Shown: one piece after another, positions 49,735 to 58,958 of the stretch
Position numbering within the stretch: position 1 is the first letter of the stretch
How the letters are laid out: each line of letters begins with the position of its first letter
Assembly (NCBI GenBank): GCA_017165825.1
Contig: CM029386.1
Location: 3,196,950 to 3,260,949, forward strand
Length of the DNA: 64,000 nucleotides
Direction of reading: 5' to 3'
Source of the DNA: Hepsetus odoe
Taxonomy: Eukaryota > Chordata > Actinopteri > Characiformes > Hepsetidae
Notes under the pieces: model-generated
What the model was told of the DNA's origin: nothing
Seen by the model: only the letters and a program-made list of their open reading frames with translations
Databases searched by the model: none
Program-made: the position numbers and the translations under genes

Positions 49735-50770
49735 AAGTGTGAGAAACACTCTTCATAGTCTCTTAACAGCCTCCATCGTCTCTTCACTGTCTCCTCACGC
49801 TCCTCAGTCTCATCAGTCTCCACTCAATCTCTGAAGACTTCAGTCTTCTCATAGTCTCCTCAAAACCTCCACCATCTCCTCACAGTCTCCATCATTTCCT
49901 CAAAGTCTACTCAGTCTCTTCACAGTCTCCACTCAATCTCCAAAGACTTCAGTCTTCTCATAGTCTCCTTAAAAGTCCACAATCTCCTCTCAGTCTCCAA
50001 ACACTCTGCATAAAGTCTCCACTGTTTCTTCTGTTACCTCTCTGTCTTTACAGCCTCCTCCTCACAGTCTCCACTCAGTCCCCTTTCAGTCTCATTTACA
50101 TTTATCCAGAGTGACGTCCATGTCCTATTTACAGGGACAGTCTCCCATGAGCATCTTGGGGTGAAGGGTCTTTTCTCTGAACCCAATAATGAGACCTGGA
50201 GGTGGGATTCGAACCTGCGACTTCTTGATAAATGGGCCAGTCTCCTACAACTAGACCACTCCACAGTCTCAACAGTCTCCCTCTCCTCAGTCTCCAAACA
50301 GTCGCCACAGCCTGCAGTGGAACACTGCTCAGTCTCCACGGTCTCCCCAAAATCTCCATAGTTTCCTCTCCATCTCCAGTCTCCTCTTATTCCTTTCCAT
50401 TTAGTATCCAGTCTCCTCAAGCTCTCAACAGTACCCAAACCCTCTCCACAGTTTCTACTAAGTCTCCATTGCCTTTCCAGTCTCCGGGATCTCCACACCC
50501 TCCATTTAGTCTAAAGTCTCCACTCAGTCTCCTCACAGTCTCCACTCAGTATCTGTAGCTTCCTGACAGATCTCCTCTCAACTCCCCAGTTTTCAAATAC
50601 TTTCCAAAGTCTCCTCATGCTCTCCAAATACTCTGCCATGTCTACTCACAGTCTCCAAAGTCTCCAAAACTCTCCAAACACGCTCCAAAATCTCCTTACA
50701 GTCCTCAACATCTCCAGTCTGCTCCTGGTGTCCTCTCAGTCTCTACAGCTTCCTCTTCGACTCCATGGTT
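49735..50770. repeat. AGTCTCC/CTCC pyrimidine-rich tract
   Basis: About 1 kb is built from agtctcc, cacagtctcc and actcagtctcc units with irregular spacing. The plus strand is strongly pyrimidine-rich. A tRNA-SINE-like segment (50095-50265) interrupts it. The tract lies 0.1-1.1 kb downstream of the splice donor at 50873, inside the first intron of the signal-peptide gene. Confidence 0.85.
50095..50265 (-). mobile_element. tRNA-like SINE segment inside the pyrimidine tract
   Basis: It contains catttatccagagtgacgtc, gacctggaggtgggattcga and acctgcgac. The B-box-like GGGATTCGAACC reads in the sense used by minus-strand copies of tRNA-derived repeats. Flanks are AGTCTCC repeats. Confidence 0.55.
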
Positions 50771-50872
50771 TCCTGACACTCTCCTCGGTCACCACGGTGT
50801 CAGCAGTGATCTGAGGTGTTGTTAAGGTGTGATAAGCGGTTCGGTGTGTGTTTGTGTGTGTGTTGATCTTAC

Positions 50873-50957
50873 CTGTCTGGGAGGAGGTGCTGATGAAGGT
50901 CAGGGCTGAGAGGAGGCAGCAGATCAGGAGCGGCCGGAGTCTCGGACTCTCCTCCAT
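50873..50957 (-). CDS. First coding exon of an unidentified secreted or membrane protein (signal peptide)
   Basis: The ATG at 50957 has a good Kozak context (G at -3, G at +4). The exon encodes MEESPRLRPLL, then a hydrophobic core ICCLLSALTFI, then STSSQT and the first base of another codon. It stops at a consensus donor (CAG|GTAAGA). This is a typical cleavable signal peptide, split off by a phase-1 intron as in many receptors and extracellular proteins. An upstream in-frame TTG extension is possible but unlikely. I do not recognise the protein. Human UBE2F lies near RAMP1, COL6A3 and SNED1, all with signal peptides, so these are candidates to test. No RAMP-like WCxW exon was seen in the rest of the window. 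Later exons must be far away or unrecognised. Confidence 0.7.
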
Positions 50958-50981
50958 CTCCACTCCGCGCTCCTCCAAGCT

Positions 50982-51023
50982 TCACACGGGCCCTGCCCCG
51001 CACACGCAGCTCACACACTTCAT
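50982..51023 (-). other. Upstream ORF of 13 codons in the 5' leader
   Basis: The leader contains ATG...TGA encoding MKCVSCVCGAGPV. It ends 24 nt before the main ATG, in the same frame but closed by its own stop. A short uORF this close to the start could lower translation of the main frame; that is inference. Confidence 0.5.
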
Positions 51024-51129
51024 TCAGCTCTCCGTGAGCGCGCGCCCCGCGTCTGTGTGGGTTTCACAGCGTGGAAGATTTAACTCGTCTGACTCTCCGC
51101 GATGGAGCGCAGGACGCGCCGCTCCGCGC

Positions 51130-51136
51130 TTTTATA
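51130..51136 (-). promoter_or_regulatory. TATA box of the signal-peptide gene
   Basis: The minus strand reads TATAAAA in GCGCGTATAAAAGCGCGG, flanked by GC-rich sequence. The predicted transcription start is about 25-32 bp downstream, near 51100-51108. That gives a 5' leader of roughly 145 nt before the ATG at 50957. Confidence 0.7.
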
Positions 51137-51155
51137 CGCGCTCGCTGCGCTGTAG

Positions 51156-51163
51156 CCCCGCCC
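51156..51163 (-). promoter_or_regulatory. GC box (Sp/KLF-type)
   Basis: The minus strand reads GGGCGGGG, lying between the CCAAT box and the TATA box in a CpG-dense stretch. Confidence 0.6.
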
Positions 51164-51175
51164 ACCTCACATCTG

Positions 51176-51180
51176 ATTGG
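51176..51180 (-). promoter_or_regulatory. CCAAT box
   Basis: The minus strand reads CCAAT in CCAATCAGATG, about 45 bp upstream of a TATA box and near a GC box. It is the expected orientation and spacing for an NF-Y site of the signal-peptide gene. Confidence 0.65.
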
Positions 51181-51524
51181 ACAGACGCGGCGCCTTTTTC
51201 TTATTCGTTCCCTCTTCCATTATTTACACTTGCTCCAGTGCGCATTTAAACAACTTCATTTAAAAACAATAACGAAGATGGAGCACCTCTGATCCATTTA
51301 ATTCATGTTCTGTGATGATTTATGTAATAATTATTTTAATAAAGCTAAAAAGGTGTTTTTTCATGATTTTTTCTGAAGAATTGTCACAGTTTTATTAGAA
51401 AAAGGGCACAAAAGCTTTAAAAGACCAACTGTCTATAAAAAAGTAAAAAAAGAAATTGAGAAAAACAAAGTGGATTTTATGCAAAGGTAACGAATAAAAA
51501 TAAATATATCTACTATGATAATAA

Positions 51525-51530
51525 TAATAC

Positions 51531-51560
<30 letters not shown>
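51525..51560. repeat. (AAT)n microsatellite
   Basis: About ten AAT units in an AT-rich stretch upstream of the promoter region. Confidence 0.92.
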
Positions 51561-51561
<1 letters not shown>

Positions 51562-51829
51562 AATAAGTCGTGTGCACTGATGATGTGTATCTCATTTTTA
51601 ACTATGTTGGGATGATTTTTAATACAGCACCGCCATCTAGCGGTGGATTTTCTTCATTGATGTGCAGAAGCAGAAAGCAGATTTCTTCAGGAGCCAGAGT
51701 TAATTCTGGAAACAAAATATAAAACACACACACACACACACACACACACATCCGTTCAGCAGCTGATTTACACAAAAACCTACATAAACTCCCACGCTGT
51801 CACTGCAACATCCTCAAAATGATTACCAA

Positions 51830-51848
51830 TATTATCATTACCAATATT
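51830..51848. repeat. Left candidate duplication of the older RTE
   Basis: The 19 bases ending in atcattaccaatatt match 54194-54212 at 17 of 19 positions. The host sequence is itself repetitive in this motif, so the duplication is likely but not certain. Confidence 0.6.
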
Positions 51849-54193
51849 CTTCTTATTTTTCTTATTCTTTCCTCCTTCGTCCATTACTATTGCAAACAAG
51901 AACAGGCTCAGCGCTGATCCTTGATGCAATCCAATCTTTACCTTAAATGCATCCATCACTCCCACTGCAGATCTCGCCACCGTTACACTGCCATCAAACA
52001 TATCATATAATAACATATCCTGAACTACTCTCACATTCCTCTCTGTAACACCAGACTTCCTCATACAAAACCACAATTTCTCTCTAGGCACCATGTCATA
52101 TGCTTTCTCCACATTCTCAAAGGCACAATGTAGCTCCTTCTGACCTTCTCTGTACTTCTCCATCAACACCCTCAGAGCAAACATTGCATCTGTAGTGCTC
52201 TTTCTAGGCATGAAACCATACTGCTGTTCACTAATCATCACCTCTTTTCTTAACCTAGCTTTCACAACTCCCTCTATAGTTACTACAGCTCTGTGCATCA
52301 CCCTTATTCTTGAAGATCGGTACCAGTACACTTCGTCTCCACTCCTCAGCCATCTTCTCTCTTTCCAAGATTGATTAAACAATCTGGTCAGAAACTCAAC
52401 TGCCATCTCCCCTAAACACCTCCGTGCTTCCAGTGGTATGTCATCCAGTCCAACAGCCTTTCCATTCTTCATCCTCTTCATCCCTGCCCTCACTTCCATC
52501 TTGTTTATTTGCTGCACTTCCTGGTTCACTCTCCTCACATCATCCAATCTTCTCTCTCTCTCATTTTCTTCAGGTCCTTTTCTCCCTCCTTCTTGTCCAA
52601 ACTCTCATAACATTCACCAAACACCTTATCTTTGGCCTTCGCCACTGCTTTCTTCGCCCTGCGGTTCAGCTCCTTGTACACCTGTCTGCTTCCTTCATCT
52701 CTCTGTATGTCCCACATCTTCTTTGCCTCCCTCTTCTTCTGTATACACTCCTGTACTTCTCAGTTCCACCACCAGGTTTTCTTATCCTCCTTCTTCCTTC
52801 TAGATGTCACAACAAGTACATTTCTAGCTGTCTGCCTTATCACTTCTGCAGTAGTTTCCCAGCAATCCGGTAGCTCTTCAACACCTCCCAGTGCCCGTGT
52901 TAACTGCCTGAATTCCACCATGCAGTCCTCCTCCTTCAGCTTCCACCACTTGATCCTCAACTCTGCCCTCACTTTCCTCCTCTTCTTGACCTCCAAGGTC
53001 ATCCTACAGACCACCATCCTATGCTGTTTAGCAACACTCTCCCCTGTCACTACTTTGCAGTCTCTGATCTCTTTCAGACTGACCCTCCTGCAAAGAATAT
53101 AATCCACCTGTGAGCATCTTCCTCCACTCTTATATGTCACCCTGTGCTCCTCCCTCTTCCTAAAATACAGCCATTTCTATCCTTTTCACAAAATTTACAA
53201 CCATCTGACCTTCATCATTCCTCTCCTTGACATCATACCTACCCATCACCTCCTCATCACCTCTGTTCCCTTCACCACCATGGGGCAGTGGGCTAGTGGT
53301 TAAGGAGTTGGCCACAGGCTTGGAAGATTGTGGGATCAAACCCCTTACCAGTAGATTGCACAGAGGTACCCTTGAGCAAGGTACCTCGTCACTGCTCCCT
53401 GGGTGGTTTTAACCCATGGTTTCATGGATTAAACGCAGCGGTCCAATTTTGTTGTGGTTCACTGTGTGTTCTCATAATGATAAAAATAGTCAATTAAAAT
53501 TAGTCATGACCATTAAAACTGCACCAATCATCACTCATCTGTCATTTCATCTAACTCACTCCAGAATTCTTATTTCTTTTCCATCTCACAACCAACTTGT
53601 GGGGCATAAACACTAACAGTATTCATTATCACACCTTCAACTTCCAGCTTCAAACTCATCACCATCCCTAACACCCTCTTCACCTCCAAAACACTCTTCA
53701 CATATTCCTCCTTCTATCCACATGATGGTAAAACATGGTAAAAGGTTTAAACCCTCTTCCAATACACCTGGCCTTACTATCCTACCATCTAGTCTCTTGC
53801 AAACACAAAATGTCTCCATTATATCAGCTAATTCTCTACCTTTACCAGTCATGCTGCCAACATCCAAAGTTCCTACTCTCACTTCCACTCTCCTCCCCTA
53901 CTTTCTCTCTTCCTTCCTCCAGACATGCCTTCCTCCTCTTCTAATTCTTCTTCTTCTCCTTTGGCCAACAGTAGTCCAATTTCCACCAGCACCCTGTAGG
54001 CTAACAGCACTGGTGGTGGTCATTGTTAACCCGGGCCTCCACCAATCCGGTATGGAAGTCTGTATCTTTGTCTGCATATTGATTTGGCAAAGTTTTACAC
54101 CAGATGCCCTTCCTGATGTAACCCTCCCCATTTATCTGAGCTTGCGACCAGCATGAAGAAATACACTGGTTTGTGCATCCCTAGTGGCTGGGT
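51849..54193 (-). pseudogene. Older, decayed RTE copy with internal deletions
   Basis: This copy has the same orientation and family as the intact element 0.2 kb away, and both termini are recognisable. Relative to that element, about 800 bp is missing near 51870 (from just after motif GLHQGSALS to the tail, including FADD), about 160 bp near 52573 and about 50 bp near 52270. Frames are broken: 51780-52547 encodes a partial RT with an altered end, and 52760-53140 a linker part. A SINE splits it at 53282-53496. It cannot make a working protein. Confidence 0.9.
53282..53496 (+). mobile_element. tRNA-derived SINE nested in the older RTE
   Basis: The head ggggcagtgggctagtggtt and a B-box-like GATCAAACC region precede the family core (gagcaaggtacc, tcactgctccctgggtg, ttgtggttcactgtgtg). 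It interrupts RTE sequence that is contiguous in the intact copy (caccaacatgaccattaaa), so it is younger than that RTE insertion. Confidence 0.85.
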
Positions 54194-54212
54194 TAATATC
54201 ATTACCAAAATT
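54194..54212. repeat. Right candidate duplication of the older RTE
   Basis: This partner of 51830-51848 differs from it at two positions. Confidence 0.6.
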
Positions 54213-54415
54213 AGCAATATTATTATCAACATTATCAATATCATTACCAATATTAGTATCATGATCAATATCAGTACCAATATTAACATCACCAGCTTTA
54301 TCAATATCATTATTATGACCCATTTTTTTACAATACTGAAAACACCAATATTATCATCAATATTATGAGTACTTATGTTACCAATACTATCAATCCAGAA
54401 CACATGACCAGAACA
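54194..54415. repeat. AT-rich ATTACCAATATTATC-like imperfect repeat
   Basis: Short units such as atcattaccaa, caatattatc and caatatcatt recur irregularly between the two RTE copies, and continue left of the older copy (51815-51848). Both LINEs inserted into this tract. Confidence 0.75.
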
Positions 54416-54432
54416 TGATCAGTGTTATTAAT
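54416..54432. repeat. Left target-site duplication of the intact RTE
   Basis: The 17 bases tgatcagtgttattaat are repeated exactly at 57566-57582 on the other side of the element. Confidence 0.93.
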
Positions 54433-57400
54433 CTTCTTCTTCTTTTTCTTTCGGCTGCTCCCGTTTAGGGGTCGCCACAGCGGATCAACTGTCTCCATTT
54501 CTTCCTGTCTTTTGCATCTTTCTGCTTCAACCCGACCACCTGCATGTCCTCTCTCACCACGTCCATAAACCTCCTCTTTGGTCTTCCTCTTCTCCTCTTT
54601 CCTGGCAGCTCCATCCTCAACATCCTCCTTCCAATATAATCATCATCTCTCCTCTGCACATGGCCAAACCAATGCAACCTTGCTTCTCTAACCTTGTCTC
54701 CAAGACGTCTAACCTGAGCTGTCCCTCTAATATACTCATTTCTAATCCTGTCCAACCTCGTCACACCCAACGAAAATCTCAGCATCTTTAACTCTGACAC
54801 CTCCAGCTCCGCCTCCTGCCTTTTCGTCAGTGCCACCGTCTCCAACCCATACAACATAGCTGGTCTCACAACTGTCCTGTAAACCTTCCCTTTTACTCTA
54901 GCTGGTATGCGTCTGTCACAAATCACTCCAGCCACTCTTCTCCACCCATTCCAACCAGCCTGCACTCTCTTCTTCACCTCTCTTCCACACTCGCCGTTAC
55001 ACTGAACTGTTGATCCCAAGTATTTAAACTCCTCCACCTTTGTTACCTCCACTCCCTGCATCCTAACCACTCCACTTTCCTCCCTTTCATTCACACTCAT
55101 GTATTCTGTCTTTGCCCTACTCACTTTCATTCCTCTCCTCTCCAGAGCATATCTCCATCTCTCCAGGTTCTCCTCAAGCTGCTCCCTACTCTCACTACAG
55201 ATCACAATATCATCAGCAAACATCATCGTCCACGGAGACTCCTGTCTAACCTCGTCCGTCAACCTGTCCATTACTACTGCAAACAAGAACGGGCTCAGTG
55301 CTGATCCTTGATGTAATCCAACCTCTACTTTAAATGCATCCGTCACTCCCACTGCAGATCTCACCACTGTTACACTGCCCTCATACATATCCTGAACTAC
55401 TCTCACATACTTCTCTGTAACACCAGACTTCCTCATACAAAACCACAACTCCTCTCTAGGCACCTTGTCATATGCTTTCTCCAAATCCACAAAGGCACAA
55501 TGCAGCTCCTTCTGACCTTCTCTGTACTTCTCCATCAACACCCTCAGAGCAAACATTGCATCTGTGGTGCTCTTTCTCGGCATAAAACCATACTGCTGTT
55601 CACTGATCCTCACCTCTTTTCTTAACCTAGCTTCTACTACTCTTTCCCATAACTTCATGGTGTGGCTGATCAACTTTATCCCTCTATAGTTACTACAGCT
55701 CTGTGCATCACCCTTATTCTTGAAGATCGGTACCAGTACACTTCGTCTCCACTCCTCAGGCATCTTCTCACTTGCCAAGATTGTGTTAAACGATCTGGTC
55801 AGAAACTCAACTGCCATCTCCCCTAAACATCTCCATGCTTCCACTGGTATGTCATCCGGTCCAACAGCCTTTCCATTCTTCATCCTCTTCATCGCTGCCC
55901 TTACTTCCATCTTGTTTATTTGCTGCACTTCCTGGTTAACTCTTCTCACATCATCCAGTCTTCTCTCTCTCACATTTTCTTCATTCATCAGCTCCTCAAA
56001 GTATTCCTTCCATCTGCTCAACACGCTCTGTTCACCTGTGAGTACGTTACCATTTCTATCTTTAATCGTCCTGACCTGCTGCACATCTTTCCCAGATCTG
56101 TCTCTCTGTCTAGCCAATCGGTAAAGGTCCTTTTCTCCCTCTTTACTGTCCAACCTCTCATACAATTCACCAAACACCTTATCTTTGGCCTTCACCACTG
56201 CTTTCTTCGCCCTGCGGTTCATCTCCTTGTACACCTGTCTACTTCCTTCATCTCTCTGTATGTCCCATGTCTTCTTTGCCTCCCTCTTCTTTTGAATACA
56301 CTCCTGGACTTCTTGGTTCCACCACCAGGTCTCCTTATCCTCTTTCTTCCTTTCGGATGTCACACCAAGTACATTTATAGCCGTCTGCCTGATCACTTCT
56401 GCAGTAGTTTCCCAGCAATCCGGTAGCTCTTCGACACCTCCCAGTGCCCGTGTTAACTCCTGCCTGAATTCCACCTTACAGTCCTCCTCCTTCAGCTTCC
56501 ACCACTTGATCCTCGGCTTTGCCCTCACTTTCCTCCTCTTCTTGACCTCCAAGGTCATCCTACAGACCACCATCCTATGCTGTTTAGCTACACTCTCCCC
56601 TGTCACTACTTTGCAGTCTCTGATCTGTTTCAAACTGACCCTCCTGCAAAGAATATAATCCACCTGTGAGCATCTTCCTCCACTCTTATACGTCACCCTG
56701 TGCTCCTCCCTCTTCTTAAAATAAGTATTAACTACAGCCATTTCCATCCTTTTTGCAAAATCAACAACCATCTGACCCTCAGCATTCCTCTCCTTGACAC
56801 CATGCCTACCCATCACCTCCTCATCACCTCTGTTCCCTTCACCAACATGACCATTAAAATCTGCACCAATCACCACTCTCTCTCCCCTGGGTACACTCTC
56901 TATCACTTCATCTAACTCACTCCAGAATTTTTCCTTCACTTTCATCTTACAACCAACTTGTGGAGCATAAGCACTAACAATATTCATTATCACACCTTCA
57001 ACTTCCAGCTTCAAACTCATCACCCTCCCTGACACCCTCTTCACCTCCAAAACACTCTCCACATGCTCTTCCTTCAGGATAACACCTACTCCATTCCTCC
57101 TTCTATCCACACCATAGTAGAACAGTTTAAACCCCCCTCCAATACACCTGGCCTTACCACCCTTCCATCTAGTCTCTTGCACACACAAAATGTCAACCTT
57201 CCTTCTCTCCATCATATCAGCTAATTCTCTACCTTTACCAGTCATGCTGCCAACATTCAAAGTCCCTACCCTCACTTCCACTCTCCTCTCCTTCTCCCTC
57301 TGGACATGCCTTCCTCCTCTTCTTCTTCTTCTTTGGCCAACAGTAGTCCAATTTCCACCAGCACCCTGTAGGCTAACAGCACTGATGGCGGTCGTTGTTA

Positions 57401-57565
57401 ACCCGGGCCTCGACCGATCCGGTATGGAATTCTGTATCGTTGTCCGCATATTGATTTGGCAAAGTTTTACACCGGATGCCCTTCCTGACGTAACCCTCCC
57501 CATTTACCCGGGCTTGGGACCGGCACGAAGAAATACACTGGCTTGTGCATCCCTAGTGGCTGGGT
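54433..57565 (-). mobile_element. Apparently full-length RTE-clade LINE
   Basis: The element is 3.13 kb on the minus strand. It runs from ACCCAGCCACTAGGGATG at its 5' end to a GAAAGAAAAAGAAGAAG tail, and is flanked by a perfect 17-bp duplication (54416-54432 and 57566-57582, tgatcagtgttattaat). It carries one uninterrupted frame with endonuclease and reverse transcriptase. Intact coding plus a perfect duplication point to a recent insertion. Fish RTE families of this type are known as Rex3 or Expander-like; I do not assign the exact family. Confidence 0.95.
54465..57503 (-). CDS. RTE ORF: AP endonuclease plus reverse transcriptase, 1012 aa
   Basis: The protein nicks target DNA and copies the element RNA by target-primed reverse transcription (family knowledge). 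The ATG at 57503 lies 62 nt from the element's 5' end. The apurinic endonuclease domain spans about residues 75-315. Its motifs are LNVGS (N83), QETRW (E110), SAYAP (Y179), GADFNGHVG (D215, N217), QVDYIL (D282) and QHR (H309). The reverse transcriptase spans about 540-800, with motif A FVDLEKAYDKV (D673, D679), the HQGSALSP block near 731-738, and the FADD catalytic box at 762-765. The C-terminus has the basic block PGKRRRGRPKRR and ends RCGDP. There is no stop or frameshift, so it may encode active protein. Confidence 0.95.
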   Translation of the reverse strand: MGRVTSGRASGVKLCQINMRTTIQNSIPDRSRPGLTTTAISAVSLQGAGGNWTTVGQRRRRRGGRHVQREKERRVEVRVGTLNVGSMTGKGRELADMMERRKVDILCVQETRWKGGKARCIGGGFKLFYYGVDRRRNGVGVILKEEHVESVLEVKRVSGRVMSLKLEVEGVIMNIVSAYAPQVGCKMKVKEKFWSELDEVIESVPRGERVVIGADFNGHVGEGNRGDEEVMGRHGVKERNAEGQMVVDFAKRMEMAVVNTYFKKREEHRVTYKSGGRCSQVDYILCRRVSLKQIRDCKVVTGESVAKQHRMVVCRMTLEVKKRRKVRAKPRIKWWKLKEEDCKVEFRQELTRALGGVEELPDCWETTAEVIRQTAINVLGVTSERKKEDKETWWWNQEVQECIQKKREAKKTWDIQRDEGSRQVYKEMNRRAKKAVVKAKDKVFGELYERLDSKEGEKDLYRLARQRDRSGKDVQQVRTIKDRNGNVLTGEQSVLSRWKEYFEELMNEENVRERRLDDVRRVNQEVQQINKMEVRAAMKRMKNGKAVGPDDIPVEAWRCLGEMAVEFLTRSFNTILASEKMPEEWRRSVLVPIFKNKGDAQSCSNYRGIKLISHTMKLWERVVEARLRKEVRISEQQYGFMPRKSTTDAMFALRVLMEKYREGQKELHCAFVDLEKAYDKVPREELWFCMRKSGVTEKYVRVVQDMYEGSVTVVRSAVGVTDAFKVEVGLHQGSALSPFLFAVVMDRLTDEVRQESPWTMMFADDIVICSESREQLEENLERWRYALERRGMKVSRAKTEYMSVNEREESGVVRMQGVEVTKVEEFKYLGSTVQCNGECGREVKKRVQAGWNGWRRVAGVICDRRIPARVKGKVYRTVVRPAMLYGLETVALTKRQEAELEVSELKMLRFSLGVTRLDRIRNEYIRGTAQVRRLGDKVREARLHWFGHVQRRDDDYIGRRMLRMELPGKRRRGRPKRRFMDVVREDMQVVGLKQKDAKDRKKWRQLIRCGDP

Positions 57566-57582
57566 TGATCAGTGTTATTAAT
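57566..57582. repeat. Right target-site duplication of the intact RTE
   Basis: This is the exact copy of 54416-54432, directly following the element's 5' end on the minus strand. Confidence 0.93.
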
Positions 57583-57639
57583 GGTATTACAATTTAAATA
57601 GCAGAGGGTAGGACCCTGAAAGGTCCTGTTTCTGGCCCT

Positions 57640-57778
57640 GTTTCAGAAGCAGTGAAAAGGGATTGTGCCAAAAAAAGAGACAAAAACTTTGTCCATGTCT
57701 TTGTCCCACTGACTCTGGAATTAAAATCTGAAGAACAATGGACGGCTCAAGACCTTTGCATAGCACTGTACATTTATG
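57640..57778. mobile_element. Possible Tc1-like terminal fragment
   Basis: The end reads gacctttgcatagcactgta, resembling in reverse the cagtactgtgcaaaagt terminus of Tc1-like elements at 20.5 kb. The rest is not recognised. Confidence 0.35.
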
Positions 57779-57801
57779 GGTCATGTCAAAAAACTGCTTT
57801 C

Positions 57802-58025
57802 CAGACAGCACCATGGTGCCTCACCGGGTTTGATTCCCAGTTGGGATGGTCCAGGTTCTCCCTGTGTCCCCAAAGACATGGATTTAAGGTAGACTACTGA
57901 ACTGTCCCCTAGGTGTGAGTGTGTTTGTGTGATGGATTGGTGACCTGTCCAGGGCGTGTCCCCCCTTTTCCCCTGCGAGAGTAGACTGTGACCCCAATCA
58001 GAACAAACGGCTCAGAAAACGAGTG
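57802..58025 (+). mobile_element. DANA/Mermaid-like SINE
   Basis: B box ccgggtttgattcccagttg, then caaagacatgga, ctgaactgtcccctaggtgt and ggattggtgacctgtccagg are present, with tail acggctcagaaaacgagtg. Confidence 0.8.
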
Positions 58026-58386
58026 AGCGATTTGAACGAATCGGAATCCGGAGACATAGTAGAACCCATCTTTAATATACTTTACAAATGGATATACAAT
58101 TCTGAAGAACGTAAAGGGGGAGGATAAAGTTAAATAAATTCTCATTAGCTTCGTAGGCTCATGGCCGAGTGGTCCAGTAGCCCAGTGCATGCTACCAATT
58201 AGACAACCCGTCTCTCTTGCACATGTCCACTGTGCTGGTGTCCCAGTGTACGCTTGCATACGCTTGAACATGCACACATCTGTAAAGCTGAACGTGTACT
58301 CACACAAAAACAAACAAAAAAAAAAAAGCTTGAATATTCTTACAGGAGTGCCAGGAAGTGTCATCAGAAATGGTTGAGACAGTGTC
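58026..58386. other. No gene seen; downstream flank of ube2f
   Basis: Unique sequence beyond the presumed ube2f poly(A) site, with a short A run at 58318. Confidence 0.5.
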
Positions 58387-58907
58387 TTTATTCGGACCCG
58401 GACAGCGAAGGGAGCGAGCGGCTTTTGTAAAACGTCATGGAAATTTCACCAGGAAAAGAATAACAGAGATCTTGCGGGGAGCCTCTCCTCCTCGTCATGT
58501 GACCAGTGAAATTTCGTAGGACAATGAACGTAGGCTGTTGCGGTCGGCATAACATCACAGAGGCACTAGCACGTGAGGTGACATCAGAGAGCGCGTGTCT
58601 TATCGTTGCGGCGAGTTAAAATTTCCATGATTCTGTTTTTTGATTAACAATTATTTATATACTTTTTTTTTCCTTTTCGTTAGCTGTCAAAGCGAACCCG
58701 GATAAAGCAGAACCAGCTGTAAGAACGACGGTGGGCTTCGGCGAAATGGCCCCGAGCGAGAACAAGAAAGATTTATCAACAACGAGCCCGCCGATCCCGG
58801 TCCCAAAGCTTCGGGGGCGAGAGCCGTGGAACGTTTCCGGTCTCTTCACATTCGGAGGTGGTGATATTGGCACTCGGGGGCGTGCAGGAGCGGCTAGCGC
58901 TGAGTCA
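58387..58907 (-). other. Putative ube2f 3' UTR with poly(A) signal, CpG-rich
   Basis: Downstream of the ube2f stop, the first clear AATAAA on the minus strand is at 58392-58387. The interval is unusually rich in CpG (roughly 58400-58880) compared with the AT-rich flanks. An open frame of 86 codons runs on the opposite strand (58731-58991), but it resembles no family I know. The stretch may be the 3' UTR, a small CpG island, or both. Confidence 0.5.
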
Positions 58908-58958
58908 TCATCTTGCATAGCTTTTAATGAAGTCTTGCACTTTGCTCCTGAAGTCGTC
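58908..58958 (-). CDS. ube2f: ube2f terminal coding exon with stop
   Basis: After the acceptor GCTTTGCAG this exon reads [16 protein letters not shown] and then TGA, directly followed by a second TGA. It aligns with the human C-terminus EDFRNKVDDYIKRYAR. The intron between this exon and the one at 60048 contains a Tc1-like relic and a shortened RTE. Confidence 0.95.
   Translation of the reverse strand, partial: DDFRSKVQDFIKSYAR

Noticed and set aside
1..50872. Downstream exons of a RAMP-type receptor protein
   Set aside because: I looked on the minus strand for a WCxW-type exon and a CxWPN...FF exon and found none, so the RAMP1 idea stays untested.
14449..53496. tRNA genes suggested by B-box-like ggttcaaatcc words
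   Set aside because: All examined cases sit in SINE heads. The cloverleaf is not maintained and SINE bodies follow.
55099..57597. Plus-strand frames opposite the RTE
   Set aside because: They are shadows of the RTE coding strand.
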